64,000 bases of DNA from Agrobacterium salinitolerans (GTDB lineage Bacteria > Pseudomonadota > Alphaproteobacteria > Rhizobiales > Rhizobiaceae): NCBI RefSeq assembly GCF_002008225.1, contig NZ_MRDH01000021.1, positions 62,001 through 126,000 on the forward strand, in the 5' to 3' direction. The notes below the pieces were generated by a model. The model was given only the letters and a program-made list of their open reading frames with translations, was not told where the DNA came from and made no database searches. The translations under genes and the position numbers were made by a program. The number at the start of each line of letters is the position of its first letter. Positions within the stretch are counted from its first letter, which is position 1. Below, piece by piece: positions 8,366 through 16,957 of the stretch.

Positions 8366-9388
8366 TCAGGCGCGCTGTCGCTGGCCCGTCCACTCCACAT
8401 CATCTTCGACCAGATGACAGGCGACCCGCGTGCCGTTGGCGAGGTTTTTCACTTTTGGCACCTCTGCAGAACATTGCGCCGTCGCCAGCGGGCAACGGGG
8501 GTGAAAAGCGCAACCCGAAGGTGGCTTTAGAGGACTCGGTACTTCGCCTGCCACAATCTCCCGATCCCGCTGCGGCGTCTTGATATTGGGGATCGTCTGG
8601 AGAAGCAGCCGCGTATAGGGATGGCGCGGATTGGCGAAAAGCTCTTCCGTATCCCCCTCCTCCACAATCCGCCCGAGATACATAACGGCGATACGGTCTG
8701 ACATGTGACGAACAACACTCATGTCGTGGCTGATGAAGAGATAGGTAAGGCCGAGTTCATCCTGCAAGCGGCGCATGAGGTTCAGCACTTGCGCTTGCAC
8801 CGAAACGTCGAGCGCCGATGTCGGCTCGTCACAGACGAGGAATTCCGGTTCGCTGGCCAATGCGCGGGCAATGGAGATACGCTGGCGCTGGCCGCCGGAA
8901 AATTCATGCGGAAACTTTTCGCCGTCCGAGGCCGACAGCCCCACGGTTTTGAGAAGCTCTTCCACGCGCTCCATCGTTTGGGCCTTTGTCGCGCGCAGCT
9001 TCAGCTCGCGGATTGGCTCTGCGATGATGTTCTTCACGCGCCAACGTGGATTTAGCGAGGCATAGGGATCCTGAAAGATCATCTGCGCCGACAGGGGGCT
9101 GCCCCTGCCGCCCGCCGCAAATTGAAACTCACCGGCGCTTGGCCGGAAAAGCCCTGTTATCAGACGGGCGACTGTCGATTTGCCGCAGCCGCTTTCACCG
9201 ACGATGCTGAGACAGCCACCGGCCGGAACGGCGAAATCGATATCGTTGACGGCCTGGACGAACTGCCGGGGTTTGCGCTCGATGATGCGATTGAGAAGCG
9301 GGGCCGAAACATCGAAGGTTTTCGTCAGGCCCTTCACCGTCAAAGCCGGCTTGCTGAGTGCTGCTTTTTGAGCTGCGGATTGTGTCAT
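8366..9388 (-). CDS. dipeptide/oligopeptide-type ABC transporter ATPase (DppF-like)
   Basis: This 340-residue ABC ATPase has Walker A GESGCGKST, signature LSGGQ-type FSGGQRQRISIARAL, and Walker B EFLVCDEPTSALD. A C-terminal oligopeptide-transporter segment includes a Cys-rich CAFHPRCPLATAQC. It is the last gene of the importer operon. The ATG at 9388 has GGAGG 7 nt upstream and overlaps the preceding ATPase stop by 4 nt. With its DppD-like partner it powers uptake of the cluster's unknown substrate. Confidence 0.93.
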   Translation of the reverse strand: MTQSAAQKAALSKPALTVKGLTKTFDVSAPLLNRIIERKPRQFVQAVNDIDFAVPAGGCLSIVGESGCGKSTVARLITGLFRPSAGEFQFAAGGRGSPLSAQMIFQDPYASLNPRWRVKNIIAEPIRELKLRATKAQTMERVEELLKTVGLSASDGEKFPHEFSGGQRQRISIARALASEPEFLVCDEPTSALDVSVQAQVLNLMRRLQDELGLTYLFISHDMSVVRHMSDRIAVMYLGRIVEEGDTEELFANPRHPYTRLLLQTIPNIKTPQRDREIVAGEVPSPLKPPSGCAFHPRCPLATAQCSAEVPKVKNLANGTRVACHLVEDDVEWTGQRQRA

Positions 9389-10368
9389 GCTGTGCCTCCT
9401 GCGTTTAGCCAGCATGCACTGGCGCCGTTGCCGACTGTTTCGAGTTCAGGCCGTTCCCGCAGACAGCGCGGCCCGGCAAAACCACAGCGAGGATTAAACG
9501 CACATCCCGGCGGGATCGCATCGAGACGCGGCATCGCCCCGTCAATCTGGTTGAGCCGCTCTACCCTAGCGCCAAGCGACGGAATGGAGGCCATCAGGCC
9601 CTGCGTATAGGGGTGGCGCGGTTCGTGCAGCACCTGTTCAACCGGTCCCACCTCTATCAGCCGGCCGGCATAAAGCACCGCCACGCGGTCGGCAGCCTCG
9701 GCAATCACACCCATATCGTGGGTGACGAGCATGACCGCGGTCTGCTTTTCTTTGCACAGTCGCCGCAGCAGCGAAATGATCTGCGCCTGGATCGAGACAT
9801 CGAGCGCCGTCGTCGGCTCATCGGCAATGATGAGTTTCGGTGAAGCGGCGAGCGCCAGCGCAATAACGACTCGCTGGCGCATGCCACCGGAAAACTGGTG
9901 CGGATAATGATCGACACGATCCGCAGGTGATGGAATGCCGACATCTTTCAGCAGTTGAACGGCCCGAGCGCGTGCATCCGCTTTCGACAGTGGCAGATGC
10001 TGTCGGATCGTTTCGACAAGCTGTGCACCGACCGTAAACAGTGGATTGAGCGAGGTCAGCGGGTCCTGAAAGATCGCTCCGATCTCCCGACCGCGAATGC
10101 TTTCCATCGCCCGGTCATCCAGCTGATCGATACGGCGCGACCCGAGCCATATCTCACCGCCGGCAATGTGGCCGGGTTTTTCGAGCAGGCCTTGTATGGC
10201 GAGACCCGTCATCGATTTCCCGGCACCGGATTCACCGACGACACCCAGAACTTCGCCGGGCCTGATCGAAAGGCTGATATCGGAAAGCGCAGTAACGGTG
10301 CCGCGCCGACCGGGAAACTCGACCTTGAGATTGCGGACATCGATGACCGATTGGTTCATTTCAACCAT
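9385..10368 (-). CDS. dipeptide/oligopeptide-type ABC transporter ATPase (DppD-like)
   Basis: This 327-residue ABC ATPase has Walker [10 protein letters not shown], signature [15 protein letters not shown], Walker [13 protein letters not shown] and the C-terminal [14 protein letters not shown] motif of oligopeptide importers. The start at 10368 ([11 protein letters not shown]) has GGAGG 9 nt upstream; the in-frame extension to 10452 lies within the preceding amidohydrolase and is not conserved-looking. It overlaps the 3' end of that amidohydrolase by 8 nt and the downstream ATPase by 4 nt, so the genes are translationally coupled. Confidence 0.93.
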   Translation of the reverse strand: MVEMNQSVIDVRNLKVEFPGRRGTVTALSDISLSIRPGEVLGVVGESGAGKSMTGLAIQGLLEKPGHIAGGEIWLGSRRIDQLDDRAMESIRGREIGAIFQDPLTSLNPLFTVGAQLVETIRQHLPLSKADARARAVQLLKDVGIPSPADRVDHYPHQFSGGMRQRVVIALALAASPKLIIADEPTTALDVSIQAQIISLLRRLCKEKQTAVMLVTHDMGVIAEAADRVAVLYAGRLIEVGPVEQVLHEPRHPYTQGLMASIPSLGARVERLNQIDGAMPRLDAIPPGCAFNPRCGFAGPRCLRERPELETVGNGASACWLNAGGTA

Positions 10369-11854
10369 GTTGTGCGACCTCCACCGGATAGCTCGGAGGG
10401 AAAATTTCGGAGACAGGCGGATTTGCCCAGCTCCGTTCGGGATATTTGGCAATCAGACGATCAAACTGCGCCTGCGCCTGTTCGCGGGCACACCGCATGT
10501 CGATATGAGCGACCTGTCTCTCACGCATGGAAAGACGGCCATCGACAAAAACGGCCCGCGTGACCTTGCCAGAGCCGCCGGTCACCAGCGTGGTGATGGG
10601 ATCGATGCTCGGCGCCATGACGATATCGTCGAGGTCGAATACGGCAATGTCTGCCCTTGCACCCGGCGAAAGATGGCCAAGGTCAGATCGTCCAAGCGCG
10701 CGCGCGCCGCCAAGTGTCGCCGCATCGAAAAGATCGGCACAGTGGATCTGGTCTGGAACGCCGTCATTGATACGACAGGTGATCAGACCAACGAGCAGGT
10801 TCATCAACATGTCCGCCGGCGCCGTATCCGTTCCCATCGCAATGTTGATGCCGCGTTTGCGGCAGGAAGAGAAGGACGAGAGCGTGCTGCCGCCGCGGCT
10901 CGATACCAGCGGACAGTGGACGATCGACACGCCGTTCTCCGCATAAAGCGCCAGGTCTTCTTCCGTCGCATTGGTGGCGTGCGGCGCGATCAACCTTTCG
11001 CTGAGAAGCCCGGCTTTGGCGAGCCAGACGGGTGCGGTCGAGCCGTGAAGCTTGCGGACCGTTTCGACCTCCATGATGCCCTGCGCCATATGGAGACGGA
11101 ACTTGCAGCCGAGTTCGCGCGCGGCAGCGTCTGTACGCTCGATCAGGCCCAGAGTGGAGGTTTCGACCCGATCCGGTGCGAGCATGCCGCGCACCAGATC
11201 GCCATGCCGCCCACTCTGCTTTTCAATGAAATCGACCGCGTCGGCGAGACCCTGAAAACCGCGCTCCTCATCAAAGACCGGCACCATGCGGCCCGGCTCT
11301 TCGAGCACCATGCCGCCGGAGCGGAAGGCCGGGCTGAGATAAACGCGAAGGCCAAGTTCACCAGCAGCATCGGCCGCGGCCTCGAACTCAGTTACAGTCT
11401 CCCCCCACGCGCGATAAAACAGCGATGCAATTGGCGCTACGGTGGTGATGCCGTTGAGAAGCAGTTGTCCAAACGCGAAACGCTTCTGGAAGGCGAGTTC
11501 TTCCTGCGAGTACATCTCGTAAGGACCGGCCTCGACATAGGAGCGCGGCCAGACACGGCCCTTCGCCCAGCCCGGATGATGATCGATGCCGAGGATCGTC
11601 GTATCGAGATCGGAAAGCGCATCGAGATCGATCAGGCCGGGGCTGACGAGAGCATTTCCGAAATCGATACGCCGGGCGACCTCTCCGGGAAATTCATGCC
11701 CGACAAAGACGATTTCACCATTTTCGAAGACAACCTCGCCGTTTTTGAGAAGGCGGTGCGATCCATCCTTGTGTCCGACAACCCAGCTGGCTGTCAGCAA
11801 CGTCCGTCCTTCCGGCCTTTCGCCGAGTTGCAACGAGTTAAGAACATCGCTCAT
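10361..11854 (-). CDS. amidohydrolase-superfamily protein lacking the N-terminal HxH
   Basis: This 497-residue protein has the composite beta-sandwich and TIM-barrel layout of chlorohydrolase/deaminase-type amidohydrolases. Barrel metal-ligand positions are recognisable as HMAQG, HATNATEED and GTDTAPAD. The usual PGxIDxHxH motif after strand 1 is instead VSPGLIDLDALSD, with Asp where both histidines should be. It may bind metal differently, act on an unusual substrate, or be non-catalytic. The ATG at 11854 has GGAGG about 7 nt upstream and overlaps the preceding stop as TGATG. It lies inside the importer operon, between another amidohydrolase and the ATPase genes. Confidence 0.8.
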   Translation of the reverse strand: MSDVLNSLQLGERPEGRTLLTASWVVGHKDGSHRLLKNGEVVFENGEIVFVGHEFPGEVARRIDFGNALVSPGLIDLDALSDLDTTILGIDHHPGWAKGRVWPRSYVEAGPYEMYSQEELAFQKRFAFGQLLLNGITTVAPIASLFYRAWGETVTEFEAAADAAGELGLRVYLSPAFRSGGMVLEEPGRMVPVFDEERGFQGLADAVDFIEKQSGRHGDLVRGMLAPDRVETSTLGLIERTDAAARELGCKFRLHMAQGIMEVETVRKLHGSTAPVWLAKAGLLSERLIAPHATNATEEDLALYAENGVSIVHCPLVSSRGGSTLSSFSSCRKRGINIAMGTDTAPADMLMNLLVGLITCRINDGVPDQIHCADLFDAATLGGARALGRSDLGHLSPGARADIAVFDLDDIVMAPSIDPITTLVTGGSGKVTRAVFVDGRLSMRERQVAHIDMRCAREQAQAQFDRLIAKYPERSWANPPVSEIFPPSYPVEVAQHG

Positions 11855-13047
11855 CACGGCGCCTCCACGATGGCTTTGCCGTTTCTCGCAGTGACACGGC
11901 CGCCTTTGACGACCAGCGGCCGCGGCGCGATATCGACAACGGCTTGCGCCAGTGTTTCCCCGGTCAAGAGGGTGAAGTCGGCATGACATCCGATCTCCAT
12001 GCCATAGTCTTCGAGACCCATTACATCGGCGCCGCCCTTGGAAACGACGTGCAGCACGTGGGCTAGTTCGATATCCGAGCGCAGTCCGTTTTTCATGCCG
12101 ATGATCTTGGCGCGATCCAGCATGTCCGGCTGTCCCCACGGACCCCATGTATCGCGGATACCGTCACAGCCGCCACCAACACGCACACCCGCTTCCTTGA
12201 GGCGCATGATCGACGGCACGCTTGCCGATGGCGCACCCGTGGTCAGGATGGCAACGTCGAGCCGCGCGATCTCGTCGATCAGCCTGCCGACGCGCAGATA
12301 GTCATTCATGCCGAGTGCAAAGGCATGGCTGATGGCGACATTGCCCTGCATGCCGTTTGCCCGGATGCGCTCGAAAATAAGCTCCATGGTGAAGGCGCCG
12401 AGGTCGGCGGCTTCATGCAGGTGGATATCGATCGGGACGCCGTGTTTTGTTGCCAGTTGGAAAAGAATGTCCAGTTGGCCCTTCGGATCGCGGTCGATGC
12501 CGCAAGGGTCAATGCCGCCAAGCACTTCGCAGCCCTGCTTCAAGGCTTCATCGAGAAGCTCCACCGTGCCGGGCATGACCATGACACCGGATTGCGGGAA
12601 GGCGACGATCTCGATATCGATGATACCATCAAGCTTTTCCCGGGTTTCCCAGATGCCCTCGACCAGCTTTAGCCCGTGGGTGGGGTCGATATCGACATGG
12701 CTGCGAATATGGGTGCCGCCATTGGCTGCGAGCCCGATGGCATGGCGCATGGACTGGCGATGCGGATCGATGCCGATCTGAACGCGGTTCTCCCGCTCGA
12801 AATCGATCCGCTCGCGAAGGATGGCGGCACGATTGTTGACGTGCCAGGGCATGCCCCACGTGGTCTTATCCAGATGCGTATGGGCATCGATGAGACCGGG
12901 GATGGCGATTGCTCCCTTACCATCCTCGACCGGCATTTCGGGTTCGGCTTCAAAAGTTCCGAAACCTGAAATCTTGCCGTCCCTGATCAAAATATCGCAG
13001 GCTTCGCCCGCCATGGGCCGTACGTTGCGCAAAAGAAGATCGTGCAT
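11854..13047 (-). CDS. cytosine deaminase-like amidohydrolase
   Basis: This 397-residue protein resembles cytosine deaminase (CodA) and related N-heterocycle deaminases. Metal and catalytic motifs are complete: AHTHLDKT, RSHVDID, DIHLHEAADL, ISHAFALG and GGGCDGIRDTWGPWG. The family hydrolyses exocyclic or ring C-N bonds of pyrimidine-like rings; the actual substrate here is unknown. The ATG at 13047 has GAGG 8 nt upstream; a GTG at 13056 overlaps the permease stop and is less likely. The gene follows the permease genes by 5 nt in the same operon. Confidence 0.85.
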   Translation of the reverse strand: MHDLLLRNVRPMAGEACDILIRDGKISGFGTFEAEPEMPVEDGKGAIAIPGLIDAHTHLDKTTWGMPWHVNNRAAILRERIDFERENRVQIGIDPHRQSMRHAIGLAANGGTHIRSHVDIDPTHGLKLVEGIWETREKLDGIIDIEIVAFPQSGVMVMPGTVELLDEALKQGCEVLGGIDPCGIDRDPKGQLDILFQLATKHGVPIDIHLHEAADLGAFTMELIFERIRANGMQGNVAISHAFALGMNDYLRVGRLIDEIARLDVAILTTGAPSASVPSIMRLKEAGVRVGGGCDGIRDTWGPWGQPDMLDRAKIIGMKNGLRSDIELAHVLHVVSKGGADVMGLEDYGMEIGCHADFTLLTGETLAQAVVDIAPRPLVVKGGRVTARNGKAIVEAP

Positions 13048-13052
13048 GGAAC

Positions 13053-14000
13053 TCACCTCAGTTTCGGATTGAGCGCGTCGCGCAGCCAGTCACCCAGAAG
13101 GTTGACGGTGACGACGAGCAGGCAGAGTTGGAAGACCGGAAACAGCACAATCCACCAGGAGCCGGAAAACAGGAACTGGTTGCCGATGCGGATCAATGTG
13201 CCGAGCGACGGCTGGCTCGGCGGCATGCCGATGCCAAGGAAGGACAGTGTCGCTTCCGTGAGGATGGCCATGCCGAAATTAAGCGTCGCGGCGACCATGA
13301 TCGGCGTCAGCGTATTGGGCAGGATATGTGCCGCCATGATGCGACGGGCGGGCACGCCGATCAGCTTGGCGGCCTGAACATAGTCCTTGCCGGTTTCCAC
13401 AATGGCTTGAGCGCGCACCGTTCGCGCATATTGCACCCAGGCGGAAAGCGCGATGGCGAGAATGAGCACGGCGGATGCACCGACTTCACGCAGACTGTCC
13501 GGCAGCATCTGCCGCACGACGGTCGACACGAGGATGGCGACGAGAAGGGTCGGGATGGAGAGCGTGATATCCCCGATGCGCATCAGCAAACCATCGGTAA
13601 AACCGCCGAAATAACCCGCCACCAGACCCGCCGTCATGCCGATGATGAGCGAGAGCACCACGGAGGCAACACCGATGACGATGGAGATGCGCGTGCCATA
13701 GAGAATGGCGGACAGCATGTCGCGTCCCTGCGTATCCGTTCCAAGCAAGAACGGCCATTCGCCGCCTTCCTGCCAGATCGGCGGCAGCTCGGCCTTCCAC
13801 ATGTCGAGCGATGCGCCGTCATATGGGTTCTGGGGCGCAATCCACGGCGCGAAGATGGCGGCAAGGATCAATATCGCAAGGATGAGCGCGCTGATCTTCG
13901 CCGATTTGCTGCGGCTAAAGGACCAGTAGAGGTCGCTGTCACGCATGCGGCTGAAAAGCGACCGACGGGCGGGTTTTTCCGTTTGCGAAAGGTCTGTCAT
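13053..14000 (-). CDS. dipeptide/oligopeptide-type ABC permease (DppC-like)
   Basis: This 315-residue inner-membrane permease has an N-terminal cytoplasmic segment, a first TM near 35-55, a periplasmic loop with LLGTDTQGRDMLSAILYGTR, and about five further TM helices. The EAA-type coupling loop reads AAKLIGVPARRIMAAHILPN. It pairs with the DppB-like permease 18 nt upstream. A GGGAG-type ribosome site precedes the ATG at 14000. Confidence 0.93.
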   Translation of the reverse strand: MTDLSQTEKPARRSLFSRMRDSDLYWSFSRSKSAKISALILAILILAAIFAPWIAPQNPYDGASLDMWKAELPPIWQEGGEWPFLLGTDTQGRDMLSAILYGTRISIVIGVASVVLSLIIGMTAGLVAGYFGGFTDGLLMRIGDITLSIPTLLVAILVSTVVRQMLPDSLREVGASAVLILAIALSAWVQYARTVRAQAIVETGKDYVQAAKLIGVPARRIMAAHILPNTLTPIMVAATLNFGMAILTEATLSFLGIGMPPSQPSLGTLIRIGNQFLFSGSWWIVLFPVFQLCLLVVTVNLLGDWLRDALNPKLR

Positions 14001-14018
14001 GAAACCGGCTCCCTTCGG

Positions 14019-14987
14019 TTAGCGCGCGGTGCGCAGACGCGGATCGATGACCGCATAGGCGATATCGACGAACGTGTTGAGGACAACGAAGATGAAGGAG
14101 ATGATGCAGAGATAGGCCGCCATGACGGGAATATCGAGAAAGGTGACAGCCTGAATAAACAGCATGCCCATGCCCGGCCACTGAAACACGGTTTCCGTGA
14201 TGAGTGCGAAGGCGATGAGCGAGCCGACATTCATCGTCGTCAGCGTCACAACAGGCATGAGACAGTTGCGCAGCGCATGGCGGAAATAGATCCGCCAACG
14301 CGGTATGCCGCGCGCTCGCGCGAATTTCACGAAATCGGAGCGCAAGACTTCAAGCATTTCCGCCCGCACCAGACGCATGACGAGCGTGATCTGGTAGAGA
14401 GAAAGTGCAATGGCAGGGAGAATGAGGGCCGCTCGTCCGGAAGACGTCAAAAGCCCCGTCGACCACCACCCGAGCTGGACGACATCGCCGCGACCAAATG
14501 CAGGCGCCCAGCCTAGCGACACCGAAAATACCAGAATGAGAAGGATGCCGACAACGAAGCTTGGCAGGGAGACGCCGACAATCGACAGGAATTGCAGGCC
14601 CTCCGTATACCATTTCCCGCGCCGGATTGCCGTCAGAACGCCGAGAGGCAGGCCGACGACAAGCGATATGATGGTGGCAACCAGCACCAGTTCGAGCGTT
14701 GCGGGAAACCTTTCGGCGATCAGCGGCAGCACCTGCTGGCCGTTGCGGTAGGAAACACCGAAATTGCCCTCCGCCGCATCTTTGACAAATCGCAGATATT
14801 GGGTCGGCAGGCTGTCATTGAGGCCGAGCCTCTCACGTAGAGCGGCGCGATCCTCCTGCGAGGTCTGTTCGCCAACCATCAGCTCGACAGGATCTCCCGC
14901 CAGCCGAAAGATCATAAAGGCGATAAGCGCAACGGAAAGCATGACCAGCACGGCATTTCCCAAACGCTTGATAATGAAAACCAGCAT
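14019..14987 (-). CDS. dipeptide/oligopeptide-type ABC permease (DppB-like)
   Basis: This 322-residue inner-membrane permease opens with a TM helix (MLVFIIKRLGNAVLVMLS), followed by a periplasmic segment and five more TM helices. The coupling loop reads FVKFARARGIPRWRIYFRHALRN. GAGAGG lies just upstream of the ATG. It is separated from the solute-binding protein gene by a 242-nt gap containing another copy of the GntR operator, so the permease-amidohydrolase-ATPase genes may have their own controlled promoter. Confidence 0.93.
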   Translation of the reverse strand: MLVFIIKRLGNAVLVMLSVALIAFMIFRLAGDPVELMVGEQTSQEDRAALRERLGLNDSLPTQYLRFVKDAAEGNFGVSYRNGQQVLPLIAERFPATLELVLVATIISLVVGLPLGVLTAIRRGKWYTEGLQFLSIVGVSLPSFVVGILLILVFSVSLGWAPAFGRGDVVQLGWWSTGLLTSSGRAALILPAIALSLYQITLVMRLVRAEMLEVLRSDFVKFARARGIPRWRIYFRHALRNCLMPVVTLTTMNVGSLIAFALITETVFQWPGMGMLFIQAVTFLDIPVMAAYLCIISFIFVVLNTFVDIAYAVIDPRLRTAR

Positions 14988-15099
14988 TGTTACCTCTCGG
15001 ACACGAGCCTGAGCCAGGCGGGCATTCAGGTTCGATTATTCTCTTCCTGAGATGGGGCAAAGGTTACGCGGCGTGCAAGAACCACGACCACGGTGCAAC

Positions 15100-15111
15100 T
15101 TTGTCGACAAT
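15100..15111. promoter_or_regulatory. GntR operator copy between binding-protein and permease genes
   Basis: TTTGTCGACAAT matches ATTGTYGACAAT at 11 of 12 positions and contains the perfect 10-bp palindrome TTGTCGACAA. It lies in the gap at 14988-15229, which otherwise holds no gene. Its place upstream of the DppB-like gene suggests a second, co-regulated promoter inside the importer operon. Confidence 0.55.
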
Positions 15112-15229
15112 TTTTGACACGGTTTCGTTCGGCTTCACACCCAGTCGAATGAACTGGCGCGTACTCGAATGTCTGCTGAAACAGGCAAGGCGCTTGGTCC
15201 AGTGACCGGCGCCTCGCTTGCTCTCCGTC

Positions 15230-16795
15230 TTATTTGTCGAGCTGAGTCAGCCAATGGCGTGGCTTGTTGTCGGCGCGGAAGTCGACACTTTTGACCTTGG
15301 CCAGCATCGCCCAGGCAATCGGCTGCTGATGCAACGGCACGAGCATGGTCTCGTCCTTGGCGATCTTCAGCGCGGCTTCTTCGAGCGCCAGACGCTTCGT
15401 ATTGTCCTGCTCCTGCGCCGCCTGCGCAACAAGCTTGTCGATCTCGGGATTGGACCAGCCGCCGTAATTGGAGACGCCCATCGCACCCTTGCGGGTGGAG
15501 AGGATCTGCGACAGCATGGAGAAGGCATCAAGCGTCGGCTCGTTCGCCCAGCTGAGGTTGAAGACGTCAGCCTTGCCGCCATTGCGCTTGGGTGACTGCA
15601 CCGAACGTGGCGCGATATCGATGGTCGGCTGGAAACCGCCGCGCTTCAACATATTCGCAACGCCCGAGCAGATATCCTCTTCGTTGACGCTCTCATCATT
15701 CATGCAGGTATAGGTGAAAGCAAGGTTCTTCATGCCCGCATCGGCAAGCAGCTTCTGCGCCTTGGCCGGATCGGCCGGCTCGAACGTGTCGAGCGACTTG
15801 GCATAGCCCGCAATCTCCGGTGCGATCAGCGAGCCAGACGGTCTTGCGAGACCACGCATGACTTTCTTGTTAATGAGGTCACGATCGATGGAGGCTTCGA
15901 AGGCCTGGCGGACACGCAAATCATTGAAGGGGTTCGGCTTGCCGTTTTCCAGTTTTTCGCGGCGGTTGAAGCCGATGAAAAGCGTGCGAAGCTCGGTGCG
16001 CTTCTTGACCGTGATATCGGGCGAGGATTCGAGGCGCGGCAAATCCTGGATCGGGGCGGAATCGATCAGGTCGATTTCACCTGACAGCAGTGCCGCGACG
16101 CGGGTTGCCGCCGATGCGATCGGCACAAATTCGATGCGGTCGAGATTGTGCTTTTTCTGGTCCCACCAGCCTTCATTCGCAACGAGAACAGTCTTGCTAT
16201 CGGGAACGCGGCTTTCGAGCTTGAACGGGCCGGTACCGTTGGTGTGCATGGTGGTGTAGCCATCGACCTTCGACGCGAAGTCGGTGGGCTTCTCGCTATT
16301 GTTATCCTTCAACCACTTGGCATTGAAGATGAAGATGTTGGTGATATCGTTCAGGAAGAGCGAGGTGGGCGCATTGACATCGAGGTCAACCGTAAAATCG
16401 TCAACCTTTTTGACGCCAGCATAAATCGGGATATTACCCCGCAGCGGCGAGGTCGCGTCCGAAGCGCGGGTAAAGGATGCGACGACATCATCAGCGGTGA
16501 AGTCTGCGCCGTCATGGAATTTCACACCCTTGCGCAGGGTAAAGCGCCAGGTCTTTCCATCAATCAGCTTCCATTCGGTGGCAAGCGCCGGCTCGATCTT
16601 GAAGTCCGGCCCGTAACGAACGAGACCCTCATAAATATGATTCAGAAAAGCAAGGTTGGACGTAGACGGGACCGAATATGGGTCTAGCGAATAAAGATCG
16701 GCGCGACCGGCCCAGCGAAGGGTCTCGGCATTGGCGGGAACGGCAATGGCGGCGGCAGCCATAGCCGCCAGGACGAAACTTCTGATACGGGACAT
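15230..16795 (-). CDS. ABC transporter solute-binding protein, dipeptide/oligopeptide family (SBP_5)
   Basis: This 521-residue periplasmic protein has a Sec signal peptide (MSRIRSFVLAAMAAAAIAVPANA) and then a mature SBP_5 fold with typical landmarks NHIYEGLVRYGPDFKIEPALATEWK and FTLRKGVKFHDGADFTADDVVASF. A longer in-frame reading upstream runs antisense through the divergent amidohydrolase and is not real. AAGGGGGGATCAA precedes the chosen ATG. It binds the substrate for the DppBCDF-like importer. Its promoter faces the amidohydrolase at 16958, and the operator overlaps the -35 elements of both. Confidence 0.93.
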   Translation of the reverse strand: MSRIRSFVLAAMAAAAIAVPANAETLRWAGRADLYSLDPYSVPSTSNLAFLNHIYEGLVRYGPDFKIEPALATEWKLIDGKTWRFTLRKGVKFHDGADFTADDVVASFTRASDATSPLRGNIPIYAGVKKVDDFTVDLDVNAPTSLFLNDITNIFIFNAKWLKDNNSEKPTDFASKVDGYTTMHTNGTGPFKLESRVPDSKTVLVANEGWWDQKKHNLDRIEFVPIASAATRVAALLSGEIDLIDSAPIQDLPRLESSPDITVKKRTELRTLFIGFNRREKLENGKPNPFNDLRVRQAFEASIDRDLINKKVMRGLARPSGSLIAPEIAGYAKSLDTFEPADPAKAQKLLADAGMKNLAFTYTCMNDESVNEEDICSGVANMLKRGGFQPTIDIAPRSVQSPKRNGGKADVFNLSWANEPTLDAFSMLSQILSTRKGAMGVSNYGGWSNPEIDKLVAQAAQEQDNTKRLALEEAALKIAKDETMLVPLHQQPIAWAMLAKVKSVDFRADNKPRHWLTQLDK

Positions 16796-16855
16796 TTGAT
16801 CCCCCCTTTTTATAAATCGTTGGAAGACCGCTGGGCGGTCCGCTCGGGCAAAGGG

Positions 16856-16921
16856 AGTATTGTTTCGCCCGGGCTTATTGTCAATAATATTGTTGACAAT
16901 TATCGTACTCAAAATTGTAAG
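16856..16921. promoter_or_regulatory. divergent promoters overlapped by a double GntR operator
   Basis: Two abutting operator sites, ATTGTCAATAAT (16877-16888, 10 of 12) and ATTGTTGACAAT (16889-16900, full match), overlap both -35 boxes. The plus-strand promoter has TTGACA at 16893-16898 and, after 17 bp, TGTAAG at 16916-16921. The minus-strand promoter has TTGACA at 16884-16879 and, after 17 bp, AATACT at 16861-16856. A protein bound here would block both promoters, which fits repression by the GntR protein at 7680. Confidence 0.65.
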
Positions 16922-16957
16922 TTTTTGGATACGAGTTAAAGAGAGGGAGGACGGAAT

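Noticed and set aside
10166-11986. 606-codon plus-strand open frame opposite the ATPase and amidohydrolase genes
   Set aside because: It crosses the boundary of two real minus-strand genes and shows no recognisable domain.
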